Shown: positions 21,579-31,650, counted from the stretch's first letter. The stretch is 51,211 nt of DNA from Gracilariopsis chorda (GCA_003194525.1 NBIV01000359.1:1-51211); one strand, 5' to 3'. Made by a program: numbers and translations. The notes: generated by a model not told the origin, from the letters alone.

Positions 21579-23327
21579 CTAAAAGACACACTCACTCTCC
21601 AGCAACAAAAAAGCATTACCATCACCTCCGGAAGGGGAATAGTTCTCGTTGTTATCACTACCATAGTCAGAGTGAGTACTTGGCGAGCTATGCTCGTTGA
21701 CATTCCACGTTTCTTCCTCCCCTTCAACCATCCCCTCAACGGAATCCAAATTACGCGGCGAGGGATCGTAACCATCAGGAACCGTTGCCAGAACAATCCG
21801 CCCGTCCAACGCAAGTCTCAAGATACTGTTGGCAGCTCTGAAAACGTCCAGTCTCGCCGCCTTCGCCGTCCGGAACCCCCGCTTCATCGCCCACGCCTCA
21901 CACATCTTCCACGCCGTCCATCCGTTCGAAACATACTCTTCCTCCTGCACATACTGCTCCAGTTTCGGAACTATCACTTCCAACCCGAGAATGTCCACCA
22001 GCGGAACTCTCTCGGCAAGGTACTTCACCGACGAGTACGGCTCGCGTACCTGACTGATCGGGAACATTCCGGATAGAATCTGAAGTTCCCGCGCCGCTCG
22101 TCCAGCAAACACCAGCCCGGGACAGTCGCACAGCCGCACCGACTCGCACAGAAAAATGGTTTGAAGGTGCTTGGTGTGCCCTGGTGTGCGACTGGTGCTC
22201 ACAACCTTCTTCTGGAAAATGCCGTTGATAAGGCTCGACTTGCCTGCATTCGGGTGTCCAACAAACCCAATGGTGATCATGTCGTGCCGCGTCGTGTCCT
22301 CCCCATCCCCAGCGTTGCCCCCATGCGCCCCTCCCTCATCACCCGACCCGTCGCCATCATGGTTCATATGCCGCGATGCGCTCTTCCGTGCGCGCCGACT
22401 CGCACCACAAAACGTGGCGCCTTCGTCGTCCGACTCCTCCAGCTGAGAGCGCCATTCCTCCAAGTACCCCCGAAGTCGTGCATCCAGCGCAAGCGATTTG
22501 ATCGCAGCCAGCAGTTGGTCCGCCCCCCATGCAGACAGCTTTGAGCGCGCCATCCGCCGTTCACGCTTGCTCAGCAGCTCCGAGTTCGCGTCCTCCGGAC
22601 GCAGCTTTGCATCCGGATACGAACTGAACATTGCAATCGCCAGCTCCGGATACACACGCTCAAAGTACGAGCGCCACGCATGCAAAAGTTGGTTCGACAC
22701 AAGGTCGCATTTGTTGAGCGCCAGTACCATGCCCTTGCCCAACTCGCGGCAATAGTTGTACAGGTCCGGTACGAAGTGAAGCGCCGGGAAGCGAATATCC
22801 GCAACCAAAACCAAAACGTCCGAGCGCTCAATGACGCGCCATAACTGACGCCACGTCTCCAAGTTACGCTCAAAGTACGAGTCGGTTTCTACGGACTGGA
22901 TCCAGTTTTGAAGAGCTTTGCGTTCGCGAATGTCGAGCTGTTGGACGCTGTCATCGTAGCGCCACGCAGGCCGCCTTGGCATGCGAAAGGTGCTGGGTCG
23001 GATTTCTGGCACCGAAGTGACTGGCAGCGTGCATGGCTCGAGCGGGGCAAACGCGAGCTGTCGGTCTTGGGTTTGGCTTTGCGCGTGGTTATCAGAGAGG
23101 TGGAGTCGATAGCGCTGGTGCTTCTGGCGGGGGGCTCGGCCTCTCGCACGTCGCGGGGTGGCGTTGAGCGACGGGGCGTGCTGCGGCGGAACGCTGCTGC
23201 TGGATGTGGCGAGCGAGGTCTTGGACTGATGAACGAGCGAGGAGGGATGGTTCTGAGATGTCGAGGCGAGCCTCTTCTGGCGGAGCTGCTGGCGTTTCTG
23301 CTTGGCGGAGAACGGTTTCTTTCCCAT
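21579..23327 (-). CDS. GNL1: GNL1-type circularly permuted GTPase, copy A
   Basis: A 582-residue YRG/MMR1-HSR1 family GTPase. The N-terminus GKKPFSAKQKRQQLRQKR matches the basic start of animal GNL1. GTPase motifs are in permuted order: NKCD (G4) at 205-208, then GHPNAGKSS (G1) at 357-365, then TPGHT at 381-385 and DCPG (G3) at 401-404. LETWRQLWRV and CEAWAMKRGF are also family signatures. Permuted GTPases of this group act in ribosome biogenesis and nucleolar-cytoplasmic shuttling; the role here is inferred from family. Residues 1-517 are identical to copy B at 26480; the tail (518-582, acidic and Ser-rich, ending near NAFLLL) differs. The flanks are unrelated to those of copy B. Confidence 0.92.
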   Translation of the reverse strand: MGKKPFSAKQKRQQLRQKRLASTSQNHPSSLVHQSKTSLATSSSSVPPQHAPSLNATPRRARGRAPRQKHQRYRLHLSDNHAQSQTQDRQLAFAPLEPCTLPVTSVPEIRPSTFRMPRRPAWRYDDSVQQLDIRERKALQNWIQSVETDSYFERNLETWRQLWRVIERSDVLVLVADIRFPALHFVPDLYNYCRELGKGMVLALNKCDLVSNQLLHAWRSYFERVYPELAIAMFSSYPDAKLRPEDANSELLSKRERRMARSKLSAWGADQLLAAIKSLALDARLRGYLEEWRSQLEESDDEGATFCGASRRARKSASRHMNHDGDGSGDEGGAHGGNAGDGEDTTRHDMITIGFVGHPNAGKSSLINGIFQKKVVSTSRTPGHTKHLQTIFLCESVRLCDCPGLVFAGRAARELQILSGMFPISQVREPYSSVKYLAERVPLVDILGLEVIVPKLEQYVQEEEYVSNGWTAWKMCEAWAMKRGFRTAKAARLDVFRAANSILRLALDGRIVLATVPDGYDPSPRNLDSVEGMVEGEEETWNVNEHSSPSTHSDYGSDNNENYSPSGGDGNAFLLLESECVF

Positions 23328-23331
23328 GGTG
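21778..23331 (-). repeat. arm A of a 1.55-kb inverted repeat (GNL1 body)
   Basis: This arm spans the four bases CACC before the ATG of GNL1 copy A through most of codon 517. It matches 26476-28029 in opposite orientation with five differences found by reading. Similarity ends abruptly on both sides. Confidence 0.9.
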
Positions 23332-24711
23332 TTCGTTTATTGTGTGAAGGCGGGCGATGGTTGAAGCTGACTGCCTGTTATATGCATGGCACCGCCGAGA
23401 CGCAACAGCGACTGTTACACGGACGTGAGACGATTCGAGCGGGCACCAGGAACGACTATTTCCGGCGTGTTTCCGGCGGACGTCGAGCGCCGCCTTTGTT
23501 TTTGCAACGCTGTGTAAGTGAATATACTTTTTTGGATATTTGTTTGATACTGGCGGCGCAGCGAGCGGAATGGGAATAAGGCCTTGCTGTCCGAAAATGC
23601 GATTTTTGAGGTTTAGGCCTTACTTTTCACTTCGTTCGACTCTTGCGAGCGGATTTCTCGAAATTTCTCCTGTGCTTTTCGAAATTCTGTGTGATTTTTT
23701 TGAGTCGAGGGCACCGACTGCCCGCGTGGCCTTTCGCGCCAGTCGTCGCCGGCGTCCGGTGCGGATCACTTCTTAAAAGCCTGCATCGTCTTCTCCAACC
23801 GCCTCGGCTCCCTGCCGTTCGGCCTTTGGTACCTCTGCGCGCATCTTTCCAGATGAGTTGCACTTGACATCTGTTTCATCTGAGTCGATCAGCAAACTAG
23901 AAGCCGTCAGATACACAACCATTTCGGTAAGTTGCTCCACCCCGTCTCGTCTGCCTTTTGTTTGCATTTCTCACACCGGTCAGGGTCACATCGATTTGGT
24001 GATGCATCTGCTCCGTTCTGCGTTGTAGCTTTTGCTCCCAGGTTGTGCTGCTATCCCACTCGCTCAAGGAACGTCAACCAATGACGCCGGTTCCGCGCGT
24101 AAGACCGCAGAAAAACTCTCCTTTACCACGGTATATTCTGTGATTCGGTCGGAACGGCTTTGTTTCGTCATGCCGGCTCGAGTGAAACCATACCTTGTGG
24201 ACATCACCATTCAACACATCTTCTTTTTGCATCCAACAATTCGCTGACCTTTTGTGTCATTTCTTTTCCTCATCTAGCTTCTGCCATGTCTTGCTCACAT
24301 GTTCACATCGCTTCACCCGGTTTTTGATTCGTGCACTGTGTTTCCGATCACAACGGCTTGTTGAACCCAAATTTTGTATTACCTGCTGCCATGCACATGA
24401 TATGTATACTGTTGAGCCCGATCACGTAACCTTAATTCACTCGCGCTTCACACCATCTACCAAGCCTGATCTCTCATGATATGCATTCTGTCGTGCTGAT
24501 GGGCCAACTCATTTGACTCGTCGTGCTTCACGAATTGACTTGTCATGCAGCTCTCCGCACGGAGTTTCAGTGGAATCAGGCTTTAGATATGTCATGCACT
24601 CGCAGAGTTCGTGTGCCCGCCAACTTTACTTCCCACCCCCACCTAGTTTGTAAGTAAAAACAAGCAGTCGGCAAACTGGAACATTTGTTTATTTATGGTT
24701 TGATGATCGTG
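23332..24711. other. intergenic, no gene seen
   Basis: About 1.4 kb between the GNL1 copy A start and the RPB3 stop. It should hold the GNL1 copy A promoter. Only short frames without recognisable content were seen. Confidence 0.45.
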
Positions 24712-25656
24712 TTAATGTATATGCGCCATTACATTGTCTACACGTTTCTTCAGGATGTCTAGCGCCATTAGTAGAGCGAAGCGGGGCGTCATGGAGCCGG
24801 TCGTTTCCGCAGTGAAGTCGAATCGTTCCGGTTCCGGGTTGTATCGCACTATGTCACTTGGCTTGCCGCCTGCCTGAGTCGCAAGTTGTCCCGCTCGTCT
24901 TGTAGTGTCCGGAGTTATTCCTATTCTGCCCTTCAGAAACGGTTCTTCGTATTGCAGAAACCCATTGGTAACCTTCAACAGACCTTGGGAGTATACGGCC
25001 AAATCTTCCTTTGCGTCCTGTTCGAGAAGTGAATTGAGCTTTTCCAAAACCAGTTCCACGGCGGGTGGAACAATTCTGTACGAAACGGTGCACATGGGTG
25101 ACCATTTGGCGTGGTCCTTTGCAATACCCTTTCGGGCAATGCAGCGTATGTCCAGGCGTTGAGAACTTGAAAGACGTGCAATGAGTATGCCGTTACCACC
25201 ATCGGAATCTGCGCCGGTTTCTGCATCATCGCCAGAGTCGTGGACGGGCTTCACGTCATGACACCATTCTTCAGTTTCGAGATTTGTGCATACTATATCT
25301 TTGCTCGTTACGTTTCGAACAGCGGTGTCACCAGTGGCGTGCACTTGAATTTGGAACGATACGGAGCAGTATGCGCAATAATCTTCGCATTTTTCGCAGT
25401 CAAACCCGTAATCGAAGCGATCGACATTTTCGGAGTACAATGGGATCAGTCCGAGGCGATGGGCAATGTATTCGTCATGCAAGGCGGAAGTGTTTTCCTT
25501 GACGGTTACAAGATCGATTGCCATAGTGGGTACTTCCGCTATCATGGTTCTGCGAATTGCATTGGCCATGGATACATCTGTTCCGTTGAGCGAGAAATTC
25601 ATGTAGCAGCGACTGCTTTCCTTGATATCCAAACCGGGATTTCTTCCAAACGGCAT
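24712..25656 (-). CDS. RPB3: RNA polymerase II subunit RPB3
   Basis: A 314-residue alpha-like subunit of RNA polymerase II, which with RPB11 nucleates polymerase assembly. Evidence includes NGTDVSMANAIRRTMIAEVPTMAID near 24-48, the RLGLIPL motif at 67-73, and the RPB3 zinc loop with C87, C90, C94 and C97. The C-terminal part has the dimerisation region (PERFDFTAETTG, LDILKKRVDNV). The start at 25656 (MPFGRNPG) is the first ATG; the open frame continues upstream to 25740 only from a TTG codon. At 314 residues it is slightly longer than the human protein (275). It lies between the two inverted GNL1 copies, so recombination between them could invert this gene. Confidence 0.95.
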   Translation of the reverse strand: MPFGRNPGLDIKESSRCYMNFSLNGTDVSMANAIRRTMIAEVPTMAIDLVTVKENTSALHDEYIAHRLGLIPLYSENVDRFDYGFDCEKCEDYCAYCSVSFQIQVHATGDTAVRNVTSKDIVCTNLETEEWCHDVKPVHDSGDDAETGADSDGGNGILIARLSSSQRLDIRCIARKGIAKDHAKWSPMCTVSYRIVPPAVELVLEKLNSLLEQDAKEDLAVYSQGLLKVTNGFLQYEEPFLKGRIGITPDTTRRAGQLATQAGGKPSDIVRYNPEPERFDFTAETTGSMTPRFALLMALDILKKRVDNVMAHIH

Positions 25657-26479
25657 GGTAGATTGCTTTCTTGTGTCCAAAACGAAGGGTTTGCAATATG
25701 CAATATGAAAAGTCCTACGACACGCCTGATGTTTCGACAACCGACATGGACGAACGCGTTTCTTGAAGCCGAGTTAATTGACGGGTTTGCTTTTGTGTTA
25801 GTGTTGTTTGGCACAGAGGTTAGAACGAACGAACGAACGAAGAAGCTGCGTGGTAGTGTAATATTCAGATAGCTGTCAGGGATGGCGAATTATACTTGTG
25901 AATCAGATGCGAGCCCTTGTATCTTGGCGCTCGAAGAAAAGCGACCTGATTTGGTTCAAAACAAATAGCGTTACAAACTTGACGCACACCGTCGGTAAGG
26001 TAACTCCAGATGCATACAACGATACGGTATCTATCTGACAACGAAAGGACGGAGGCGCCTCCGCTGTGCCGTGATCCGTCTCGCTGTTGATTCAAAACGC
26101 CCGAAGTTCAGTTCGCCAGTGCACAACGAAAAGCTACCAAAGCTACCCGAGTCCGCCCGGGGCTATCCACCACATACTCGGATCAGCACACAGTACAGCC
26201 CAAATGTACGGACAACTTAAAAGTTGATGACGTCAATTTTTGGGAAAGTTAGCCACTTGGCGGCCTCCAATTCGAAGGCGGCCTTTCTTTTTAGACTAAG
26301 TAGCTCTCGACGAAACGAACAGCACGGAAAGAAGGTGTTGTCAGAACGGGCCGTTTTCGTAACATTTCGTCATCCGAGTTAGGGCATACACAGCTCACGA
26401 CGGTGCCGTGGCGCCGCACCATACATAAGCCTCCGCGTACGTTCCTCCACCGTCGCCGTCGCCCACCTCCACTATCACC
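25657..26479. other. divergent promoter region, RPB3 / GNL1 copy B
   Basis: 823 bp between two genes read away from each other. It contains a perfect TGACGTCA palindrome at 26228-26235 and no gene that I can support. Confidence 0.5.
26228..26235. promoter_or_regulatory. CRE-type bZIP site TGACGTCA
   Basis: A perfect 8-bp palindrome of the cAMP-response-element type, about 245 bp before the GNL1 copy B start. Such sites are classic bZIP dimer targets, and four bZIP genes lie downstream. Binding is inference. Confidence 0.4.
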
Positions 26480-28029
26480 ATGGGGAAGAAACCGTTCTCC
26501 GCCAAGCAGAAACGCCAGCAGCTCCGCCAGAAGAGGCTCGCCTCGACATCTCAGAACCATCCCTCCTCGCTCGTTCATCAGTCCAAGACCTCGCTCGCCA
26601 CATCCAGCAGCAGCGTTCCGCCGCAGCACGCCCCGTCGCTCAACGCCACCCCGCGACGTGCGAGAGGCCGAGCCCCCCGCCAGAAGCACCAGCGCTATCG
26701 ACTCCACCTCTCTGATAACCACGCGCAAAGCCAAACCCAAGACCGACAGCTCGCGTTTGCCCCGCTCGAGCCATGCACGCTGCCAGTCACTTCGGTGCCA
26801 GAAATCCGACCCAGCACCTTTCGCATGCCAAGGCGGCCTGCGTGGCGCTACGATGACAGCGTCCAACAGCTCGACATTCGCGAACGCAAAGCTCTTCAAA
26901 ACTGGATCCAGTCCGTAGAAACCGACTCGTACTTTGAGCGTAACTTGGAGACGTGGCGTCAGTTATGGCGCGTCATTGAGCGCTCGGACGTTTTGGTTTT
27001 GGTGGCGGATATTCGCTTCCCGGCGCTTCACTTTGTACCGGACCTGTACAACTATTGCCGCGAGTTGGGCAAGGGCATGGTACTGGCGCTCAACAAATGC
27101 GACCTTGTGTCGAACCAACTTTTGCATGCGTGGCGCTCGTACTTTGAGCGTGTGTATCCGGAGCTGGCGATTGCAATGTTCAGTTCGTATCCGGATGCAA
27201 AGCTGCGTCCGGAGGACGCGAACTCGGAGCTGCTGAGCAAGCGTGAACGGCGGATGGCGCGCTCAAAGCTGTCTGCATGGGGGGCGGACCAACTGCTGGC
27301 TGCGATCAAATCGCTTGCGCTGGATGCACGACTTCGGGGGTACTTGGAGGAATGGCGCTCTCAGCTGGAGGAGTCGGACGACGAAGGCGCTACGTTTTGT
27401 GGTGCGAGTCGGCGCGCACGGAAGAGCGCATCGCGGCATATGAACCATGATGGCGACGGGTCGGGTGATGAGGGAGGGGCGCATGGGGGCAACGCTGGGG
27501 ATGGGGAGGACACGACGCGGCACGACATGATCACCATTGGGTTTGTTGGACACCCGAATGCAGGCAAGTCGAGCCTTATCAACGGCATTTTCCAGAAGAA
27601 GGTTGTGAGCACCAGTCGCACACCAGGGCACACCAAGCACCTTCAAACCATTTTTCTGTGCGAGTCGGTGCGGCTGTGCGACTGTCCCGGGCTGGTGTTT
27701 GCTGGACGAGCGGCGCGGGAACTTCAGATTCTATCCGGAATGTTCCCGATCAGTCAAGTACGCGAGCCGTACTCGTCGGTGAAGTACCTTGCCGAGAGAG
27801 TTCCGCTGGTGGACATTCTCGGGTTGGAAGTGATAGTTCCGAAACTGGAGCAGTATGTGCAGGAGGAAGAGTATGTTTCGAACGGATGGACGGCGTGGAA
27901 GATGTGTGAGGCGTGGGCGATGAAGCGGGGGTTCCGGACGGCGAAGGCGGCGAGACTGGACGTTTTCAGAGCTGCCAACAGTATCTTGAGACTTGCGTTG
28001 GACGGGCGGATTGTTCTGGCAACGGTTCC
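26476..28029 (+). repeat. arm B of a 1.55-kb inverted repeat (GNL1 body)
   Basis: Matches 21778-23331 in reverse orientation. Differences read by eye are at 26485, 27004, 27034, 27391 and 27757, all third-position and silent. Similarity ends at the third base of codon 517 (28030). Confidence 0.9.
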
Positions 28030-28243
28030 CGAAGGATATAGTCCGGCGGTGGAGGAGGATGGGGAAGAGGACGCAGAGTGGGCGGTGGAGGTGGAAGGAA
28101 ATTCGAAGGGCGTCGGTGAGGAGAGTATAAACGAATGTGCATGTGAGAGCGAGAGTGATGAGAGTGAGAGCGATAGCGATGTAAAGTTTGGTGGTGGGAG
28201 GAGTGATGGCAACGTTTTTCTGTTGCTGGGGAATGAACAATAG
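26480..28243 (+). CDS. GNL1: GNL1-type circularly permuted GTPase, copy B
   Basis: A 587-residue paralogue of copy A with the same permuted GTPase motifs at identical positions (NKCD 205-208, GHPNAGKSS 357-365, DCPG 401-404). Residues 1-517 are identical to copy A. Residues 518-587 form a different acidic, Ser-rich tail (for example ECACESESDESESDSD) that ends near NVFLLL, echoing NAFLLL in copy A. The shared last motif suggests the tails are homologous but long diverged, while the body has been kept the same, most simply by gene conversion. The start is fixed by alignment with copy A. Tail differences could give the two proteins different partners or regulation. Confidence 0.92.
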   Translation: MGKKPFSAKQKRQQLRQKRLASTSQNHPSSLVHQSKTSLATSSSSVPPQHAPSLNATPRRARGRAPRQKHQRYRLHLSDNHAQSQTQDRQLAFAPLEPCTLPVTSVPEIRPSTFRMPRRPAWRYDDSVQQLDIRERKALQNWIQSVETDSYFERNLETWRQLWRVIERSDVLVLVADIRFPALHFVPDLYNYCRELGKGMVLALNKCDLVSNQLLHAWRSYFERVYPELAIAMFSSYPDAKLRPEDANSELLSKRERRMARSKLSAWGADQLLAAIKSLALDARLRGYLEEWRSQLEESDDEGATFCGASRRARKSASRHMNHDGDGSGDEGGAHGGNAGDGEDTTRHDMITIGFVGHPNAGKSSLINGIFQKKVVSTSRTPGHTKHLQTIFLCESVRLCDCPGLVFAGRAARELQILSGMFPISQVREPYSSVKYLAERVPLVDILGLEVIVPKLEQYVQEEEYVSNGWTAWKMCEAWAMKRGFRTAKAARLDVFRAANSILRLALDGRIVLATVPEGYSPAVEEDGEEDAEWAVEVEGNSKGVGEESINECACESESDESESDSDVKFGGGRSDGNVFLLLGNEQ

Positions 28244-29757
28244 CGCGTGTGGTGCGGTTGGTTAGTGTTTGGACTAGATAGATTTGTGTTGTAGACGTTT
28301 AGTATATATAGTAAATGGGCTAGTGTGATGTGGTGTTTTGCGTAAGAAAACGAAAAAAAGGATTAGGTTTGTCACCGCAGAAACCGCAAGTGATCCCCGC
28401 CGCCACTCAGACTCGTGTTCCTACAGCCAGCCACTGCGCGGAATCAAGGTGTTCCAGTCATGGCCTCCCCCGGTACTTCCGACTTTGGGCAAGCGTCAAG
28501 CCACGCCTCCGCGCGGCATGTCGCAGGTACAGAGGCTTCCGCAGGGCAAGTCTTCTACGTGCACATGCGAGGGCTTCCAATTCAGCTGTGCCATCCACTA
28601 AACCACACCTCCGCTTGGATGACAACGGGACGCGACGCCCGCCGGTGGAGGATGCGCAGTTTCGGGCGGTATTTAAAGGTGACGGGTGTGCGGTGGGGGG
28701 TGTTGGTTGGAAGGTCGCGGGTTCGAAGCGCGGTGGGTGTGGGCGATTGCGATACGTGTACGTGTGCCGTGGTGTGACACGGCAAAAATTGAAAAATTGG
28801 CGGGGCTCTGTGCGCATGCATGCGTGTTGGTGTTGTGCTCAACAATGAGTTCGGACGGGGGTCGCAATACGTCATCGAAGAGCAGCGCGCTGTAGAAAGT
28901 AAAAAGGTTGACCAAGGTTAGCCTTACGAGCTTTCTCAAAGAAGATTAGTGCAGAGCTATGATAAATTACAACCAACGGTAGTTGTACGTGTACATAGCA
29001 ACAGTATCGGCGCGAAATGAACGCATGAGTTGACGGGCGCTGGCGCTGTCGAAATGGAGATACGCAACCAGCACAACAGAGACGCACAGCCGTCGCGCAA
29101 ACGCTTAGGAGCAGCAACCAACATACCAAGCGTATATCAAAGCTAAACTCATCAGCGGCACTACGGTTGTGTACTACCGAAAGCCACAGCGCACAGCAAA
29201 GGTGCCGACAGCGGAGCGCCTTCCCCGGCCGCGAAGCGCAAAGAAAGCTTACAATTTTCATAATTTGGTACAGGCGGCGGAGGAAGGACGTGGTCCACGC
29301 CTTACAGCGCGTGCGAAAGATATGTGGGCTGGCGATAACGGTCGTTGCGCCGCGCGTGTGCGCGTGCGGCCGTGCCGAAGGCGCGCGCCCTTCCACGTGT
29401 CCAAGTGCCCGGCGCGCAGCAGCGTGACTGCCGTTCGCAGCGCGTCAACTTCAAAAGCGTCCGTGCGCGCCCCCGCCTCCCCGCCACTGCCCCCCCCCCC
29501 CCCCCCTTGCCACCCGCTCCGCACGCACCCCCTCCCCCTCCACCGTTGGTGCTTCTTGGCTGCGCTTGTTTCTCTCCACCACCGCTCACCTTCGCGCCCG
29601 CGCCCGCTCCCACGTCCACTCATACCACCCGTTCTCCTCCCCGTACTTGTTCCCCCCCCTCCCCACCCACTTTTCCTTCCTCTTCCACTCTCTCTCCACT
29701 TCCCCCTCCCCCCGTCTCTCTAAAACAACAAACCAACTCCGCTTCGGCGATGTTCTC
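28244..29757. other. intergenic with pyrimidine-rich leader of F-box copy C
   Basis: About 1.5 kb. An ATG frame at 28460-28777 (105 codons, Arg/Gly/Val-rich) has no recognisable content and was not called. From about 29455 to 29757 the sequence is very C-rich, including a 17-C run at 29490-29506, as in the leader of F-box copy A. Confidence 0.5.
29490..29506 (+). repeat. C17 homopolymer
   Basis: Seventeen consecutive C within the pyrimidine-rich leader about 250 bp before the F-box copy C start; probably length-variable. Confidence 0.9.
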
Positions 29758-30861
29758 ATGACGCTTCGTCGCCACTCCCCGACTAAGCACGAAGACACCT
29801 CTCCGCCGCAACCTGTACCCAACCCCCGAAAAAGACCCGCCTCAATGATATCCCCGAAACAACAACCGTCCGAGCTTGAGATGCTTATTCTACCCGAACC
29901 CGCCGTGTACGGCGCTCATCTGTCAAACCCCCCGTCGCCAAGCTGCAAGCGCCTACGCGCCACCGACAGCGACGCCAGCTCCTCCGTCAAGGACATGGAC
30001 GAAGCCGAGCACTTTTCGCCCGACTCGGTACCGGCGCTCGTACATCAACTGCACAACCTGCTCAACTACGTGGCGAGAAAGCCCTCGCTGCACCACGCAT
30101 CGGCCAGCTTTCTGCGCGACTCGCTTCGAACACTGCTGCTACAGAATGAAAAGGCGGCCGTGGACTCGCTCACCGCCGTGTCCAGAGCGCACAAGGCGGG
30201 CGTGGCAGCCGGTGTTTGCGAGCGCCAACAGCTGTTCGGCTTGCTGCCGGATGAGATTACTAAACATATCTTCAGCTTCCTGGACGGGCCCAATCTGGCT
30301 ATCTGCCGCGAAGTTTGCTCCAAATGGAACGCGTTTGCGAGCTGCGAAAAGCAATGGAAGACGCTTGTGACGCGCAAGTGGCGCTCGTTGGAAACGGACG
30401 TTGACGCGTGGAAGCTGATTGATAGCAGCGTGGACGTGAACGCTCCGAACCGATGGAGAATGATCTACCCCAAGGCGTCGGCCATCCCCAAGTGGAGGTG
30501 CCGGCTGCAGAAGACCGGGCGCTTCATGTGCAACCTTGTGGCGCACCAGATTAGAGGCGCGCCTATTGGTGACGCCGGGTTGCCGGATGTGCTGGTGGTG
30601 GAACGACGCTTTAACTTGCAGCATCTGCAAGCGTTTGTGATGAGCGAGGCTTCGGTGCTGTACTTTGAGCCGGAATCGGAGCAGGATCGCGGCGGGTATG
30701 AGGACTTTATTGAATACCTTATCAAGCGCACTCGTGCTGGTCTGGCGCTTGATGACCAGCAGCGGTTCATCTTTATCCCGCCGTGCGAGTATACGCGTAC
30801 GCATGTCAAGTACGAGGGACGGAGTTTACTTGGAGTTGTTCAGATGGCTTATCCTCCATGA
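29758..30861 (+). CDS. F-box protein with C-terminal SPOC-like domain (copy C)
   Basis: A 367-residue paralogue of copy A. The start at 29758 is chosen because RKRPAS lies at a similar N-terminal place in both copies and the upstream extension is pyrimidine-rich leader. After a Pro-rich start comes SVPALVHQLHNLLNYV with SFLRDSLRTLLLQN, which matches copy A. The F-box is at about 160-205 (LPDEITKHIFSFLDGP, REVCSKWNAF). The SPOC-like domain is at about 245-360: KWRCRLQKTGRFMCN, LVVERRFNL, FIEYLIKRTRAGLA, RFIFIPPCEYT. By eye the C-terminal domain is roughly 80% identical to copy A. Likely an SCF receptor; substrates unknown. Confidence 0.8.
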   Translation: MTLRRHSPTKHEDTSPPQPVPNPRKRPASMISPKQQPSELEMLILPEPAVYGAHLSNPPSPSCKRLRATDSDASSSVKDMDEAEHFSPDSVPALVHQLHNLLNYVARKPSLHHASASFLRDSLRTLLLQNEKAAVDSLTAVSRAHKAGVAAGVCERQQLFGLLPDEITKHIFSFLDGPNLAICREVCSKWNAFASCEKQWKTLVTRKWRSLETDVDAWKLIDSSVDVNAPNRWRMIYPKASAIPKWRCRLQKTGRFMCNLVAHQIRGAPIGDAGLPDVLVVERRFNLQHLQAFVMSEASVLYFEPESEQDRGGYEDFIEYLIKRTRAGLALDDQQRFIFIPPCEYTRTHVKYEGRSLLGVVQMAYPP

Positions 30862-30964
30862 AGATGTATTAGAGGTTTTTGTTTGTAGGTTTATATGTGT
30901 TGTGCTTTTTGTTTTCTTACTCTGATTGGCAAACGAAATTTGTTTTTTGTTGTGGCGATATAGG

Positions 30965-30987
30965 TTTTTTTTTTTTTTTTTTTTTTT
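30965..30987 (+). repeat. T23 homopolymer
   Basis: Twenty-three consecutive T about 100 bp downstream of the F-box copy C stop. Confidence 0.9.
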
Positions 30988-31585
30988 GTAGCTGGATGGA
31001 ATGTAAACGATGGTTTCATGACGAAGTGCTGGAAACGTGTTACAACGGCTTGCAAGTGCGGCAGCTTCCACGACGGGGGGGGCGTGCGCAGGTGCTGTCT
31101 GTTGGCTGCCGTTGAGTTGTTTGACTGGCGCATGTGGCAACGCGTTGTTTGTTTCTTCACACTGCGTGGTGGAAATGAAGCGCCGCCGCAGGGTATGTAC
31201 CTTTTTACATACAGTTGTGAGAACACGTACAAGTCCGTCACGAAGAACGGACGATTGACGTACTGCTTTTGCGCTGGCGCTGACAATACCTCTACTGACA
31301 GACTCTAGTATCCCTATTTAAGAAAACCCAAATCCCCCTGGAGCGCTAGCTAGCTACACTAGACAGGCTCCCGGCACATTCCTGTGCCGACTGTGTTTGC
31401 TCGTCATAGAGGTCCCGCTACACTGCGCTACCATGAACTTGTCACATTGAACAGAAGCGCATGCGACAACAGTACCGCCGCATGTCCCTGCTTGCACGTC
31501 GCCAAAAGTTACTTGCGCCAGCGGCCGCTTCTGGCCGCATGCCGCGCGAACCGCCACTAAGTAACCGCGTTGGCCGCTTTGCCAC

Positions 31586-31650
31586 ATTGGCCACGTGCAC
31601 CAATCATGACGATGCGCGGCGTGGCCTGCCACATTGCGCGCTCTCATTGG
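31586..31650. promoter_or_regulatory. G-box plus CCAAT/ATTGG cluster upstream of bZIP copy 1
   Basis: CACGTG at 31592-31597, CCAAT at 31600-31604, and ATTGG at 31586-31590 and 31646-31650, about 140-205 bp before the ATG. CACGTG is a bZIP/bHLH site and CCAAT is an NF-Y site. The same set occurs before copies 2 and 3. Confidence 0.5.

Noticed and set aside
28711..28740. GGTTCGAA resembling a tRNA T-loop
   Set aside because: No matching acceptor, D or anticodon arms could be built around it.
28460..28777. ATG frame of 105 codons in the gap before F-box copy C
   Set aside because: No recognisable content and a Gly/Val/Arg-rich end; possible but not supportable.
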